A DNA stretch of 64,000 nucleotides, from assembly GCA_905182995.1 (NCBI GenBank), contig CAJJDP010000005.1, positions 868,001 to 932,000 of the forward strand, given 5' to 3'. The stretch is from Paramecium octaurelia. Taxonomy: Eukaryota; Ciliophora; Oligohymenophorea; Peniculida; Parameciidae. Shown here in pieces: positions 25,082-37,523 of the stretch. The notes beneath the pieces were generated by a model. The model saw only the letters and a program-made list of their open reading frames with translations, made no database searches and was not told the origin of the DNA. Position numbers and translations under genes: made by a program. Position 1 is the stretch's first letter. Each line of letters begins with the position of its first letter.

Positions 25082-25961
25082 TCAAAACAATCTCTATTTT
25101 GCCTCATCTCCATCTCCTACAAGTCCTTTCTATTAAGCAAATCTATAATGTAGATCTACAACATCAATGCCATCGTGAACTTTGGTCCATCCATCCTGAT
25201 GAATATGATAAACTATGTAAATAAAGGACTTAATACCTCTAACTACTCCACCAGATGCTGTGTCTCTATGAGTAGCATGATAGATTGCTCTAATTCCTAA
25301 TTCTACAGCCTCATCCAAAGATAAATCGTATCTATAATGATTATCCAAAACACCATAAGCATATGTGCTACCACTACCCACAGAAAAGATGTCACCTTTT
25401 AATCTCATGCCATCATTATCAATGTAATATAAATGCTACCCAGTTGTATCAGTTCCTGCGATCATACATCCCATAGAAAGACCAGAGTTTCTGTAACCTA
25501 TCAATATTCCTTATAAGAATTTCGAAGCTGCAGCAACACTCAATTTACTACCATTTTTTAATTCATATGTTCTGCAATGATTTGCTAAATAGGCAAGCCA
25601 ATATTGACAATCAGCTGCACCGCCAGCCATAGTACCTTAAAGAATGTTAAATTTCTAAAATACCCAATAAGTATTCATTAATTTCAATTACTTTTCTTAC
25701 TTATTCACTGCTCAAGAAACTTCCCATGCTAGCTCTTGAATCTACAGCCAATAAGATTCCCTCCTTAAATACAAATCCTAAGGTTGTTGTTCCATGTTTG
25801 AAATTATTTAATTTATTTCCTCCACTTATTTAAGTTGGGCCATTCAAAGTTTTATAAATTACTTATGGTGCAGATGGCAAAGCTAATGTGTTGATTTCAT
25901 CCTTGTCTTCCTTTTAATAGGTGTGAGCCAAGCCAAATGTAGATGGATCGAAATCAATCAT
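25082..25961 (-). CDS. PSMB5: 20S proteasome subunit beta type-5
   Basis: Start CAT 25959-25961, stop TCA 25082-25084. Introns are 28 nt at 25636-25663 and a 24-nt intron at 25213-25236 whose length is a multiple of three and which contains no TGA; family alignment (GGVVR joined to VYHIHQDGW) shows it must be removed, giving 275 aa. The mature N-terminus is the catalytic threonine in GTTTLGFVF after a propeptide of about 60 residues. [38 protein letters not shown] and [12 protein letters not shown] are family landmarks. Beta5 carries the chymotrypsin-like activity of the 20S proteasome in cytosol and nucleus. Confidence 0.95.
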
Positions 25962-26143
25962 TTAATATTTAATTTAATAACATTCCTTATCTAAATATAA
26001 TTTATATATATTATTTTTCAGTAATAATAGTGTCAAGAAGTTAAAAGCAAACCATCAAACCATTGATCTAATTGAGGATCCAACAAATGTATTCGCATTA
26101 TTAAATTGACAGATTAAATTTTAAATTATTTATACTAAATAAT

Positions 26144-26791
26144 ATGAAAAACAACCATCATCGAAGAACAAAATCTAGTGGCAACTACTTTCCCATATAA
26201 ACAGAATTTCTAGTTTAAGATGACGACAATGACACCAACGAAACAAAGGAAATCATTAAAAAAATTTAGCAACAACCAATTCTCCATCATTAGATAGTTG
26301 AAAAACTGGATGATCAAAATTATGGGTTATTCAATGCAATGTTTAATTTTGGTTAGATGAAATTTAAACCAAAATAATCATTAGATCTTAGTACAATTAC
26401 CGAATGCAGCTGTATTACTTGTATTTAAGCTGATAGCTACACCTTCCACCAAGGATGCGAAACCAAAACACAGAAAATGCGGTAGTCAACAACAGCAAGC
26501 CAACAAACAACCAATAAGACATACACATAGCCAGAGTCTTCAAATTTAAAGGTTGGAAAAAGAATTAGAATAAATGAAAGTATAACAGGCAGAGATTTAA
26601 AATGTAAACATGATGCTAATAATTGAAATTCATAAATCCCGATAAGAGCTTTAGATATCTTAATAAGTATATAGTCATCACTATTCTAGAAAAATGAAGT
26701 GATTCTTTAGAGAATAATGAAATTAGAAAAAATGCTCAGAGAAGACTAAAAATTATCATCCACAACTAACGATAGCCTTGAATTTTCCTGA
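26144..26791 (+). CDS. small protein with C-terminal coiled coil, 199 aa
   Basis: Two introns (26412-26436, 25 nt; 26667-26689, 23 nt) are needed to join an N-terminal polar region to a clear coiled coil (LEKELEQMKVQQAEIQ and onwards). Spliced length is exactly 200 codons. The first half is rich in N, Q, T, K and H and is probably disordered. It is divergent from the proteasome beta5 gene with about 180 bp between the starts. No family recognised. Confidence 0.72.
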
Positions 26792-27203
26792 TAATATACT
26801 TATTATTTAAAATAATGGTATTTTATCATATTTATGATCCATTTAATCTTATTTGTTTCTATTTTCAACTTGGCTATTAAGTTAGATTATCAGTTCATTA
26901 AATGTCATTTATTTTATAGAAAAGAATATATATTAATATATATTAAACAAAGTCATGATGAGTTGAATTGAAACAGACCCTCAAAATGTTAATTTATAGT
27001 GCCCTATAAGTTAATATCTAATAGTGAAAGGTAACCAAAAAATTGATCCATAAATTTAGATTGATCCAGAAAAAAATAATTCATCTATTTTGATTGGGAT
27101 ATATTATAAGGAATGATTTGAATAATGTACAGAAGCTAAATCTGTCAGAAGAGTCTTTAGGAATTTGAAATTGAATTTAATTTGGAAATATTTTAATAAT
27201 ATC
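26792..27203. other. intergenic, nothing seen
   Basis: AT-rich spacer between two convergent genes. No long frame with the ciliate code and no obvious RNA gene. Confidence 0.5.
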
Positions 27204-28256
27204 TCATTATTATTCAGCAGCTCTTCTTTCAGCTAATCTTTCCAATTCTTAGACCAAGACTAATTCTTATCTTCTTCCTGCTGTAACAGCCTCATATTCA
27301 ACGTCGAAGCTGTGGCACAAATCAGCAGCATCGTCCCATAAGGTTTGGTTTCTTTGCTTCTTGTTTGTGGCGGCTTAAGCAACGGCGGTTTGGACTGAGA
27401 TGACTCCTTATAAGTTTTCAGCCTTATTTGTTAATCTTCCCTTTGAGGAATCAAGTCTGGCTTATGAGGCAAGATATAAATCCTTTTATTAGGTGAAAAG
27501 AGCCAAAGCATTGGTGTTTTCAGCGGTGTATGATGCCCAAGCTTCTTCAACGTTAGTTCTTAAGGTTTATAATAATTAGGCAAGTCTTTCAGCAGCACCT
27601 GCAGCATCGTCTTCTTATGTGATTTAAGCCAAAGCAGCCAATGGGGTCATGAAAGCCTTGTTCATTTTAGTGGCAACTGAAGCCTTCATCAATTTGGTTG
27701 TCATTTCAGCAACTTAGATCAAACTGGCCTTTCCTTTAGCTAATGCGGCAGCCAAATCAAGTGAGTCATCGATGGCGTTAATAGCATCATTGAATGTAAC
27801 GGCACCTCTGTTGTATGATTATGTGTCTTCCTTTCTGGCATCGTTAATGAGTCCAATGTGTAATGAAACAGTGTTCAAGATATTTTCGGTTTCTCCAATT
27901 GTGGCTTAAGTCTTCTTTAATAAGATATTTGAGGTCTTGAGAATACCATTGGCAATTTTGAGTGTGCCAGTAGCATCTTCAACTTCAGCTCTTCTGTAGG
28001 CAATTTCGCTTTCGCATTCAGCCTTTTAAGCTCCATAGACTTCATCGTGTGTTCCTTATTCTTAGGCAACTGCAGATTTGAAGTTATCAAGAACTCCCTT
28101 GATTGTATCAAGTGGGGAGTGTGCTTTAATCTTGTTTTCGACTTCAACCATGATGTTCATGATGCTTCTTTTGCCACCATATGTAAGTGGGAACTTTTGC
28201 ACCATACCAGCGTTAGCAAGAGCTAAGACAACTAACAATGTAATTGTGACTTTCAT
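27204..28256 (-). CDS. trichocyst matrix protein (copy 1), 350 aa
   Basis: Intronless, 351 codons. The signal peptide MKVTITLLVVLALANAG is followed by a propeptide-like segment and long helical domains rich in A, E, Q, N and T, with TYGGKRS, SPLDTIKGVLDNFKSAVA and FTQQKDLYLAS typical of the Paramecium trichocyst matrix protein (TMP) family. These proteins are cleaved in the secretory pathway and crystallise inside trichocysts, defensive secretory organelles; on exocytosis the crystal expands. Codon use is clearly less AT-biased than that of the neighbours (many GCC, ACC, GTT and TTC), as expected of a highly expressed gene. A near-identical copy lies about 0.8 kb away on the same strand. Confidence 0.95.
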
Positions 28257-29088
28257 TAAAATTATTTATTGCTAGTCAACTCTAATTTGCTTTTTATAGG
28301 CCCAAATAGTGTATCTATTGAAAAACGGGTATCGAATTTTTTTATTAAGTCATTTAATATTATTCTATAATAACTGTATATAACGAGTTATTTAAAAATT
28401 TCTTCAAATTATTGTTTTTCAATGGCGTTTGAATAACACAACTTGCATAAGGGAGATTTAAATTTAGCTTCTAAAATAGAAGTAAATATATTTTCCATAT
28501 GATAGTTTGAATAAAATTAATGATTGAATAATTAGTAATCTCAATTGAGATTTTTATTATAAATTTCCTTTCAAAACATAGAACAATTAAGGAAGGTTTA
28601 TTCGTTAGTTTTAAAATACCTTGATAATAAATAATTTTATATAGAAAATTGTTTTTGAAAAAAAACAACAGGTTTGTTGTAATGCAATTATCAATTGTAA
28701 AATAAATACTTAATATTGTATTTTTCAATTTTCATAATTCATTTGTAATATTAATAAAATTGAAAATAATTGAATTGAATTATTATTAAATTTGTGAACT
28801 TCTATTTAAAAAAGGTAAAACAAATATGATTAAGTACCTACACTTTTTTTTGTTGCAGATTTAACACTTTTTAAGTATTATAATATTTCTGTTAAAAGTA
28901 TTCATTTGAAAAAGATATAATTCTAGTAAAAAATTGGTTATTTTGTTTTTAACAATCCTCAAGTTCACTCAATAAAACCATATAGAACATTTTAATTTTT
29001 CCAAATGCATTTTCTTAGTATTCAACACATATATATATATAGTTGAAAAGATACATAAAAAATTGTAATATCTAAATTATTTTATATC
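28257..29088. other. intergenic spacer between the trichocyst gene pair
   Basis: About 830 bp separating the tandem trichocyst genes. It contains a short upstream element at 28317-28340, listed separately. The remaining sequence is AT-rich with short meaningless frames; a minus-strand frame at 28471-28728 is composed almost only of I, F, N, K and L codons and is not convincing. Confidence 0.55.
28317..28340 (-). promoter_or_regulatory. conserved element upstream of trichocyst copy 1
   Basis: ATTGAAAAACGG at 28317-28328, followed by GT and ATCGAATTT, lies 61 bp upstream of the ATG at 28256. The same 12 bases, followed directly by ATCAAATTT, are found 78 bp upstream of copy 2. The rest of the two upstream regions has diverged, so the element may be a shared promoter or trichocyst-regulatory site. 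Confidence 0.4.
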
Positions 29089-30141
29089 TCATATTTATTC
29101 AGCAGCTCTTCTCTCAACAGCTCTTTCTAGTTCTTAGACCAAAATTAATTCTTATCTTCTTCCTGCTGTAACAGCCTCATATTCAACGTCGAAGCTGTGG
29201 CACAAATCAGCAGCATCATCCCATAAGGTTTGATTTCTTTGCTTCTTGTTTGTGGCGGCTTAAGCAACGGCAGTTTGAACTGAGATGACGCCTTATAAGT
29301 TTTCAGCCTTATTAACCAATTTATCTTTGGAATCTGAAAGTCTTCCTTAAGTAGCAAGATATAAATCCTTTTATTGAGTGAAAAGAGCCAAAGCATTGGT
29401 GTTTTCAGCGGTGTATGATGCCCAAGCTTCTTCAACATTGGATCTTAAAGTTTATAATAATTAGACAAGTCTTTCAGCAGCACCTGCAGCATCTTCTTCT
29501 TATGTGATTTAAGCCAAAGCAGCCAATGGGGCCATGAAAGCCTTGTTCATTTTAGTGGCGACTGAAGCCATCATCAATTTGGTTGTCATATCAGCTACTT
29601 GGATTAAGCTAGCTTCACCCTTGACCAAAACAACACCAAGATCAATTGCGTCATCGATAGCATTTATAGCATCGTTGAATGTAACAGCTCCTCTGTTGTA
29701 AGATTATGTATCTTCTTTTCTGACATCATTGATAAGATCAATATGGAGGGATACAGAATTTAATATATTTTCAGTTTCTCCAAGTGTTGCTTAAGTTTTA
29801 GTCAATAAGATATTTGAGGTCTTGAGAATACCATTGGCGATTTTGAGTGTGCCAGTAGCGTCTTCAACTTCTGCTCTTCTGTATGAAATTTCACTTTCGC
29901 ATTCGGCTTATTGGGCAGTATAGACTTCATCATGAGTTCCTTATTCTTAGGCAACTGCTGATTTGAAGTTATCAAGAACTCCCTTGATTGTATCAAGTGG
30001 GGAATGAGATTTAATCTTGTTTTCAACTTCAACCATGATGTTCATGAGGCTTCTTTTGCCACCATATGTAAGTGGGAACTTTTGAACCATACCAGCATTA
30101 GCAAGAGCCAAAACAACTAACAATGTAATTGTGACTTTCAT
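29089..30141 (-). CDS. trichocyst matrix protein (copy 2), 350 aa
   Basis: Same length (351 codons), signal peptide and internal organisation as the copy at 27204-28256, and clearly a tandem duplicate. Differences concentrate in a central stretch (near + 29600-29750, where this copy is more AT-rich in codon choice) and around + 29300-29350, while both ends are nearly identical. That patchwork is what partial gene conversion between tandem copies would leave. The family role is as for copy 1: secreted crystalline matrix of the trichocyst. Confidence 0.95.
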
Positions 30142-30824
30142 TAAAATTAATAAGTGCCATCTCTAAGAAAGTTAGCAACTTTTGAAGCGAGATTTTTGCT
30201 AGGTAAAAACGAAATTTAATTGAAAAACGGATCAAATTTGAATAATTTTTTCCAAAAACAATGCCAATTTCTCAATTATGAGTTAAACAGCAGATCTATG
30301 TGATCTTTGAAATATTAGCACTTCAAAATCAACTCTTATTTATTAAGTTTTGATCAGAAGCTAGAAATTCATCTTCAACAATCTGAAAGGTCGACTAAGT
30401 TATTACCATGCAATGATTCAAAAATCCATAAAAAGAACTCCTTACCTCAAACAAGAATCAATATACCAAAAATATATATATTTCATATAAAAAGATACTT
30501 AAAATGCCAAAAATAGAACCAACTCATTTTAATCACGAAATTGGGGAATAGAGAGAAATTTTCTATTTAAATTAAGTCTTCTTCTTTATAGACTCATTAT
30601 TCATAGATTCTTGAGACTTCATATGGTTTCTTTTAATTATTGAAAATAAAATATTTTAGATGAACAAATAAATCAATGAGATAGTAAAATGTTATTTAGT
30701 ACTTTCACATAAAACAAATAACATTTGAGATTCATTCTCTTTATTTGTATAAGAATATAGAAATTCCAAATAAGATGTATGAATAATATAAATAATTATG
30801 ATTATTATTATTATTATTAAGTAA
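30142..30824. other. intergenic, promoter side of trichocyst copy 2
   Basis: AT-rich spacer between divergent genes, containing the conserved element at 30219-30239 and an ATT triplet run near 30800. No convincing gene. Confidence 0.5.
30219..30239 (-). promoter_or_regulatory. conserved element upstream of trichocyst copy 2
   Basis: ATTGAAAAACGG at 30219-30230 followed by ATCAAATTT, 78 bp upstream of the ATG at 30141. Twelve bases are identical to the element before copy 1 although the flanking DNA is not conserved. Confidence 0.4.
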
Positions 30825-31037
30825 ATGTCTTATCATTAAGGGAAGGATATAAACATAAATGATTTTAGCAGTCCACATCTTTAAATAAGCAAAAAAGATT
30901 AATTTTTAGAAGAGATCAGAAATCATATATTGCAAAAATCAAGAAATGATGTCTGGAGATTAAAAGGCTAGCCAAACTTTGTTACTCGCCCTTATGTTGA
31001 ATGGAGAAGAGGAGATACTTGCTGTGACATAATGTGA
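30825..31037 (+). CDS. possible small protein, 70 aa
   Basis: Intronless 71-codon frame, ATG 30825 to TGA 31035-31037. The composition is well balanced, with KSRNDVWRLKGQPNFV and RPYVEWRRGDTC near the end, quite unlike the surrounding AT-rich DNA, which argues for a real gene. It has no signal peptide or membrane segment. It converges on the PHD gene with 11 bp between the stop codons. Family not recognised. Confidence 0.5.
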
Positions 31038-31048
31038 ATTAAATATAA

Positions 31049-33930
31049 TCACTTTAACTTTTAGAAATAGTCTCTAATTGATTTTTGTTTAAATTTATTA
31101 TTATTAACTTTTTCTTAAGTTTCTGGAACTTCTAATTTATGATTTTCTTGATCTTCAACAGATTCTGTTTTGCTTGGTGTTTTAACATGATCATCATTCT
31201 TCTTATTTTTCTCATTTCCATCTAATTACATTTCAATCTGAATTTAATCTTAATCAAAAGTCTGATTATTGATTTGAAATTAATTGTCTCCAGAAATATT
31301 CAACTCTTCCTAAAAGCATTGCTTTTCCTGAATATTTTAATTTTCTATCAAAAGTTTGCCATCCAGTTGATTATCGATATCAAAATTTTATTCCTCCTTT
31401 AATTTATTTTCATGCATATCTTTCAATCTTAATCTTCTTAACTCATCCAATTTGCATTTCTCTGCTAATTCTCTTTGTAATTTAAAAGAGGAATCTTTAA
31501 AGATCTTTGATTAAATATTATGGATTGCTGCTCTTTCATTTTGAGGCAATTCATCAACACATAAGAAACACTTAAATTCAATTTAAGAAGCTTCTTCAAA
31601 TGGTATTGTCATTTCTAAACAATCGAAATGAAACCATTCATCACACACTTCGCAGCAAATCATAGGATCACCATCTTTAAATTTCCCTCTACATACACAA
31701 TATAAATTGTCATCCCTTTAGAAAAATTCATCCCCCACTTATTCAATAATAATTTCCTTTTTTTATTCTGCCTTATTATTCTTTTTATATTTTTTTAGCA
31801 TTAAGATATCAATAAGTTTAGCTTATTTCTTTTAAGGATTTATTTCTTACATATATTTGCTTGCCCTTCTACGTAATTTCTCATACATCTTATATGTTAT
31901 ATCCTTCTCATAATCTCTATACTTAAAATGCTTCCACAATTCGTCTGTTGCAGTAATAGTACTTTTATAAAACTATGTAACTAGTAAGCCATTTGCATCA
32001 ACTTTATTTTAATAAACTTCTGGTAAAATTGTGAGTTTATATTATTTTTATGGTTTGAGAACAGGTCCTGAAATGGATTCAATAGCATATTATCCCTAAT
32101 CTAATATTAAATTGACAATAAGTTATTAATCAGTAATCTAATTTATAAACTCCTTTAATTTATTTGCAAAATCTATTAAATCGAACTCATTTTCTGTGTG
32201 TTCCTGATTTTCTTATTTTAACTTTTATTCTTTGTTTGTTTTTACCTTTTTTGGCTTTTGAACACTCTTTTTATGAACTTATCTACACTTTTCATATGCT
32301 CTGAAGAAATCAATTATTTCTCTTTCATATAACCTTTGTTTTGATTCTAGAATTCTCTTAACTTTAAGAGGAACATGCTTTTAGCAGAAAATTTAATAAT
32401 CCGGTTTATTATTAATAACAGTCTAAGTCAAGAATATTCCAGATCTTCTGGCACATTCAACGTGAAAAGAAGTAGCGCAACTACCTCTTGCACATTATAT
32501 GCACATTCCTGCTTTCTTAATATTACAAATGCTGCAGTTGAGAGCAAATCTTTTGGCATTAATATTATCTACTCCTCTCAAAATGTCTTATTTTTCATCT
32601 AAGAAACATTCTGGAGACCAATAAAAACAAGATAAATGAATCCAAACTTTTTAAGGTTATGGTTCTTTAATTTCCTTATTATTTTCTAAATCACGAATAT
32701 CTCTATTTGGTAATTTCCCAAAATCGTAATAGAGTTCTTAGTCATCATCAATTTATTAAACTTGATTTAATGTATATTATTACATAATTTAGACACAAAG
32801 TCATTCTTCATCATTGTTTCTCCTTAAGATTCAAAATAGGTTTAATTTAAGTTCTAAAAGCATGATGCATCTATTTAAGTAGCTTTCATCGCTCCACCTA
32901 ATTTAGGACACAAGGCGCATCTCAGATATTGTCCATTTGGTCCAAATGTTTAACAAACATCACATATCCAATCTTCATTTGGTATTATATCAATTAAATA
33001 GCATTTTTAATGTACAGAGATATTGCATTTAGAACAAAATACAATGAGATTATCGTCAGTATAATCTCCATCATTGCAAACTTAACACAATGCATCATCA
33101 AGATTTGGTTATAAGTGAATTCCTCCTCCTTATGTTTTTTTTCCAGTCTCTTACACAACTACATTTTATTCATCTGCTTAGATTTTCATCTCTATTTTTT
33201 CTATGTATTGTTTTTCAGTTTCTGTAAGTCCTGCAATATCTCTCAGAAGATTATTTTGTTAATCTGTTTTTAAATGCTATTTAACTGTTGGTAAATGAGT
33301 GATAAACTATTGCAAGGTTTCTTCATTTTATTTTGTTATTTGATCTAATTCAATTCTAATCATATTTATTGATAGTACTCTTAGGTTGTAATTAGATCAT
33401 CTAAGTCTTTTTAACCTAAGTTTCTTGTTTCTAATATGAATATATCATCATTCACATCATACCCTTTTTTATTTTTCTATTTTTTGCAATCACTAATTAA
33501 ATCAAAAGATATTTACTCTTATATTTAAGTCCCATTTATTGATTCATTTTTCTTCAATATTTTCTCAATTTCATGCAGACATTATTAGAGATACTCTTGA
33601 TCGCAATTGAAATAAAGTGCTGCAATCATAAATTAGAGTGTGGATGCTTGCAAAAATTGGACTTGATATAAGAAAAAGAGTACTTGGATATATAACTTTG
33701 GAGTTATTTGTATTTTCTATATCAGTCCAATCAAAATCACCCATTTTTCTAAGTGAATGCAAATAATTTTGATATTTTTTTGTCACTTTCTATTATACCT
33801 CAATTAAGGAATTTTCTTCACTTTCATCTTGCAAATTCGCTTTAACTAATTGCTTGCGAACTCTTGTTTATTTTCTTCTTTTCATACAAGGATCGATGTT
33901 GTACATTTCCCTATCAAACTTATGAGCCAT
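31049..33930 (-). CDS. chromatin protein with PHD, extended PHD and C-terminal PHD, 937 aa
   Basis: Introns at 33662-33683 (22 nt), 33356-33378 (23) and 32761-32783 (23) give a 938-codon frame. At about residue 264, LCQVCNDGDYTDDNLIVFCS begins a canonical PHD finger. An extended PHD follows at about 323-495 (RCALCPKLGGAMKAT, VWIHLSCFYWSPECFLDE, CSICNIKKAGMC, SFHVECARRSG). Near residue 720 a third PHD finger has LYCVCRGKFKDGDPMICCE and DEWFHFDCL. PHD followed directly by ePHD is the BRPF/JADE/AF10 pattern, found in histone acetyltransferase scaffolds; the added C-terminal PHD of SET1/ING type would read histone H3 tails. No catalytic domain is present. A nuclear histone-reader role is likely. 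Confidence 0.88.
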
Positions 33931-34406
33931 TCAATATACCTCTAGAAAGCGCCAAAAACTTCTTTAAAATAAAATAATAATTAGCTATCAGCAGTTGTCA
34001 AGAATCAAAAGTTAATCCAAATATTACGAAGCTAAAATAACATGAACATACAAAAATTATCTACAATAATTAGGTATTTTGAAATTAAGATATTTCAATT
34101 AATGGGTCTTTTTAATACTAATTACTCTCTTATCGATTAAAGATTACCTATTTATCACTAAAATCAATTTTTATTTTAGCTTCAGATTATTTATAATTAA
34201 AAACTCAATAGAAAACATAATAAAACATTAATACTTAATCATTAGGATACTGCATAAATAAAGGCTCATATAAGGAATGATGTTATGAGTGCCTTTCATT
34301 CCAATATTTATTCAATGTTAAATAAAATCTAGTAAAATACAATCGCATTTTGTATAATAAAAAATAATAAATTTAATTGAAATTGTTACAAACAACATAT
34401 CAATTC
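33931..34406. other. intergenic, nothing seen
   Basis: About 475 bp of AT-rich DNA between two minus-strand genes; it should contain the promoter of the PHD gene. No gene seen. Confidence 0.5.
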
Positions 34407-35673
34407 TCATTCTACAACCATGTTTTATTCTGTACCTTCCTGGTTTTAAATTTCAGACTGCAATTTTGGTAAATAAAACATAAGAATAAACTTTCCAATT
34501 TGAATTGAAGATCTATGCTTCAAAATAACGGGATTGTCCTTAGAAGTTATTGTTACTGAGTCTACATATATTGGCTTTTTATTGCTTAAGCATCTTATTT
34601 CAAAACTAATTCTCATATTTTAAATATTACAATTCTTTATCCATATTATAAGAGATGACAGCGTGCTATTTAGAAATCTTTTAACCTAAATCTAAAGCTA
34701 AGTCTACGTCCCATTCATATTTGCTATTCTTAGTCTGATTGGCTCTGCCGATGATTATCGCTAGTTTTTTTATATAGTAAGTTATATGTTTTCCTTTTAA
34801 TAATGCATATGCCGCTGTTGGAAAGTTTACTAAGGGCAATTTCACTTCATTATCTTAAACTTAAAATTCCACTAAATCTCTAAATAAATTCGAAAAATAA
34901 GTGGATTCCTTCTCGAAATTTAACTTCACTTTACTTGTTAATTATTCTTTCAACTTATTAGTTGCTATTTCATACTTGAAGCGAATATGGATTTAATTGT
35001 TCAATCATAAATTAATGTAGAATGTCTGGTCCAATCCACAGATATGTTTCGTAAGCATCAGCTGGACTTCTCCTATGAATTGTAACAAATTAGAAATACT
35101 TGTCTAAAAGGTTCAAACTTGTCATTATACTAGCCATTTCATTTATAATTAAAGCACTGCTTTGCTCTTTAGCAGTCAATTGCAATTGCTCAACCAATTT
35201 TTCAATTGTATCTCTGGCAATCATTCGACCTAGTTAATAGTAGTAATCTCACCTTAATTGCTAAAAATTTAAGTAATAATTTCCTGATAAAATAATCCAA
35301 AGTAGATACTTTATCTGATTGAATATTTTTTATTTTCAATAATATAATCTTCTGAAAAAAGCCAATGTTCTCTATCATATTAAGTTCTTGTTAATGCAAT
35401 TTCTACTCCCTCTAAAATTCGAGCAGTCATTCCTTTCAAACCAGAATATATAAATCTTTTTTTAGATATCCTAGTAATAAATCCCAAGCCTTCAAATATG
35501 AATAGAAGCTCTATAAGCTTTTTTATATCAGGCAGCACTAAATCTCTGCAGGTTAGAATAACCTAATTATTGCATAGCATTACTTTATAGCCATCTATAA
35601 TCTAACCTTTGAAATCTGAAAGTATTTTAAGCATTCTTTTTGCTTACGCTCCTAATTTTTCTCTTGTTTGCAT
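34407..35673 (-). CDS. FHA-domain protein with possible winged-helix N-terminus, 398 aa
   Basis: Three introns (35230-35252, 34964-34985, 34606-34630) give 399 codons. The C-terminal 100 residues form a forkhead-associated domain: IIGRANQTKNSKYEWDVDLA, LGQKISKQHAVISYN and RSSIQIGKFILMFY give the GR, SxxH-like and strand order of the fold. FHA domains bind phosphothreonine. Near residue 50-85 the segment LIELLFIFEGLGFITRISKK recalls the E2F-type winged helix (VLEG..LI.+.SKN), which would suggest DNA binding, but this is weak. Such a combination would fit a transcription or cell-cycle regulator. Confidence 0.72.
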
Positions 35674-35831
35674 TTTAATATATAATTATTATTAAAATTA
35701 AATAATAATAACATTTGTTAATAATTCCTACTTTTAATTAACCAAAAGTCTAAATATATGAATGTATATTAAAATAACTATTGGCAATTAATCGTGGTTG
35801 TTAATGTACAACTTATTATAATTTAATAAAT

Positions 35832-37478
35832 TCATTCTACTGAATCAAAAGACTGAATTTACAGCTTCGAGTTTGGATTTGATTATGATGCTAGAATAAA
35901 TTTAGACAATAATTTCTTTATCTCTTCGATTTATTGGGCTTTTAATCCATAAAAGGGAGCTAAATCTGACGTGAAGGTGTTTATAATTATAACGGGAATT
36001 TTGGCTTAAACCATCTACTAAACAGTATTTTAGAATTATTGGAATATGATCAATTATCTATCAGATTCTTCCACCCCTTCGCATGTTTGATTTACCTACC
36101 AGAATATTAGCCATTCCCAATAATCAGTTTTTTTTGAAAAAATTGGATTCTAACTCAAAACCTAAAATATTGAAACAGCTTCCTCTTATTATGTATAAAT
36201 AAAAGTAGTTAGCTTTTGAATCTTTTATACATTAGGACCTTCTTTTGGAATACATTCTAATAATTTATTAAATAATTATTAAATTAATGAATGGTTACGT
36301 TTTCCAATCGATATTGGCGCTCTATGATAAAAAATAATATTACTTTATACGTTGAGATAACTAGTCCAAAACTAAATAAGCAGTATTCTGATTTATGCTT
36401 TATTCAATAGAACTAATTAATTTGTCCTATAACTCTTATTTATTTAATAGCACTGCTGAAAATTCTTCTATTTTCTATTTTTATTCTTCTGACAGGGTTT
36501 CCTCCTACTACTATTATAATTATTATTCTTATTCTGGCTAATTTTTCTCCTCTTAAGGAATCAAATTAAATTTATGAAGGTAATTGTTCACAATTTTGGT
36601 AGAAAATGTTTAAATTTGTTCAACTTTTGCAAGTGAATAAGATTCATCTGTAAACTTAAAAACTGTATGAATCTTTGTAAAATCAACTTTATCCAAGTAT
36701 TTAATGACCTAATCTAAATCATATTACCTGAAGTTATTTTTCATAAATACCTGTTTCTTAAAGCTGAAACCTCAGCCAATGCAATTTTTTGAAACAATTA
36801 TCTTACGCATTCAGCCACATTTTACTCAAGTTCTTTAATTTGATTGACATACTATTCCATTTCAGGCAAGATTTCATTATATTATTGATTATATTTATCT
36901 ACAGCTATTTTGTAATTTCCAAATGTATTATCCTTGTTTTTCATAAGATCTTAAATTGTTTTCATGTGTCCCAACTTTTAATCAATATTGTCGTTCACTA
37001 ATTCTATGGTTAACACATTTCTTTCAAATACTTTAGTGATAGACACATAAAAGGATTGGCTTTGTGCCAACTTCTATTAAGCAACCTTCAATTTATTAAT
37101 AGATCTAATTTATTTAAAATTTACTTCTCTTTTTTGTCATGTAGATTGGTCAATTATAATTAATAAGCATTTATGTGATTTGAGAATTCCTCTCTTGCTC
37201 TTTTCAAATCTGTTATCAATGATTCCTAGGCTTGGTATTTATTTGAGCAATTTGTAATAATATATTAAAACACTTCATCGTATTTGTGGTCCTCGTATTT
37301 GTCAATAATTGATTTTAGTTTTTATTAGTATAATAATTCCAATTACACCTTATAATCAATAGTCTTATTATATATAGATGTATACATTGTATGCCCTTTG
37401 AGATAAATCAATTCTTTGTTTAAGATTCATGAATGCCAGATGATACTATATAGCTAATTATTTGTAATCTTTGTTCAT
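35832..37478 (-). CDS. coiled-coil protein with folded C-terminus, 519 aa
   Basis: Four introns (37364-37385, 37105-37124, 36728-36750 and 36322-36343; the second is only 20 nt) restore 520 codons. Residues about 1-260 are helical and mostly coiled coil. A glutamine-rich linker near residue 300 (QQLQQQQEETLSEEQ) leads to a globular region with helices (LIQQLFNKLLECIPKEGPN) and ends in FYGLKAQQIEEIKKLLSKF. No signal peptide. The gene is divergent from the gene starting at 37524 with 45 bp between starts. I cannot name the family. Confidence 0.72.
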
Positions 37479-37523
37479 ATTCTTTCTATATTTATTTATT
37501 TAATAATTATTTAATATTAACGA

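Noticed and set aside
28471..28728. Minus-strand 85-codon frame between the trichocyst genes
   Set aside because: Composed almost entirely of I, N, F, K, L and Y, as expected of random AT-rich DNA; no conserved counterpart beside the other copy.
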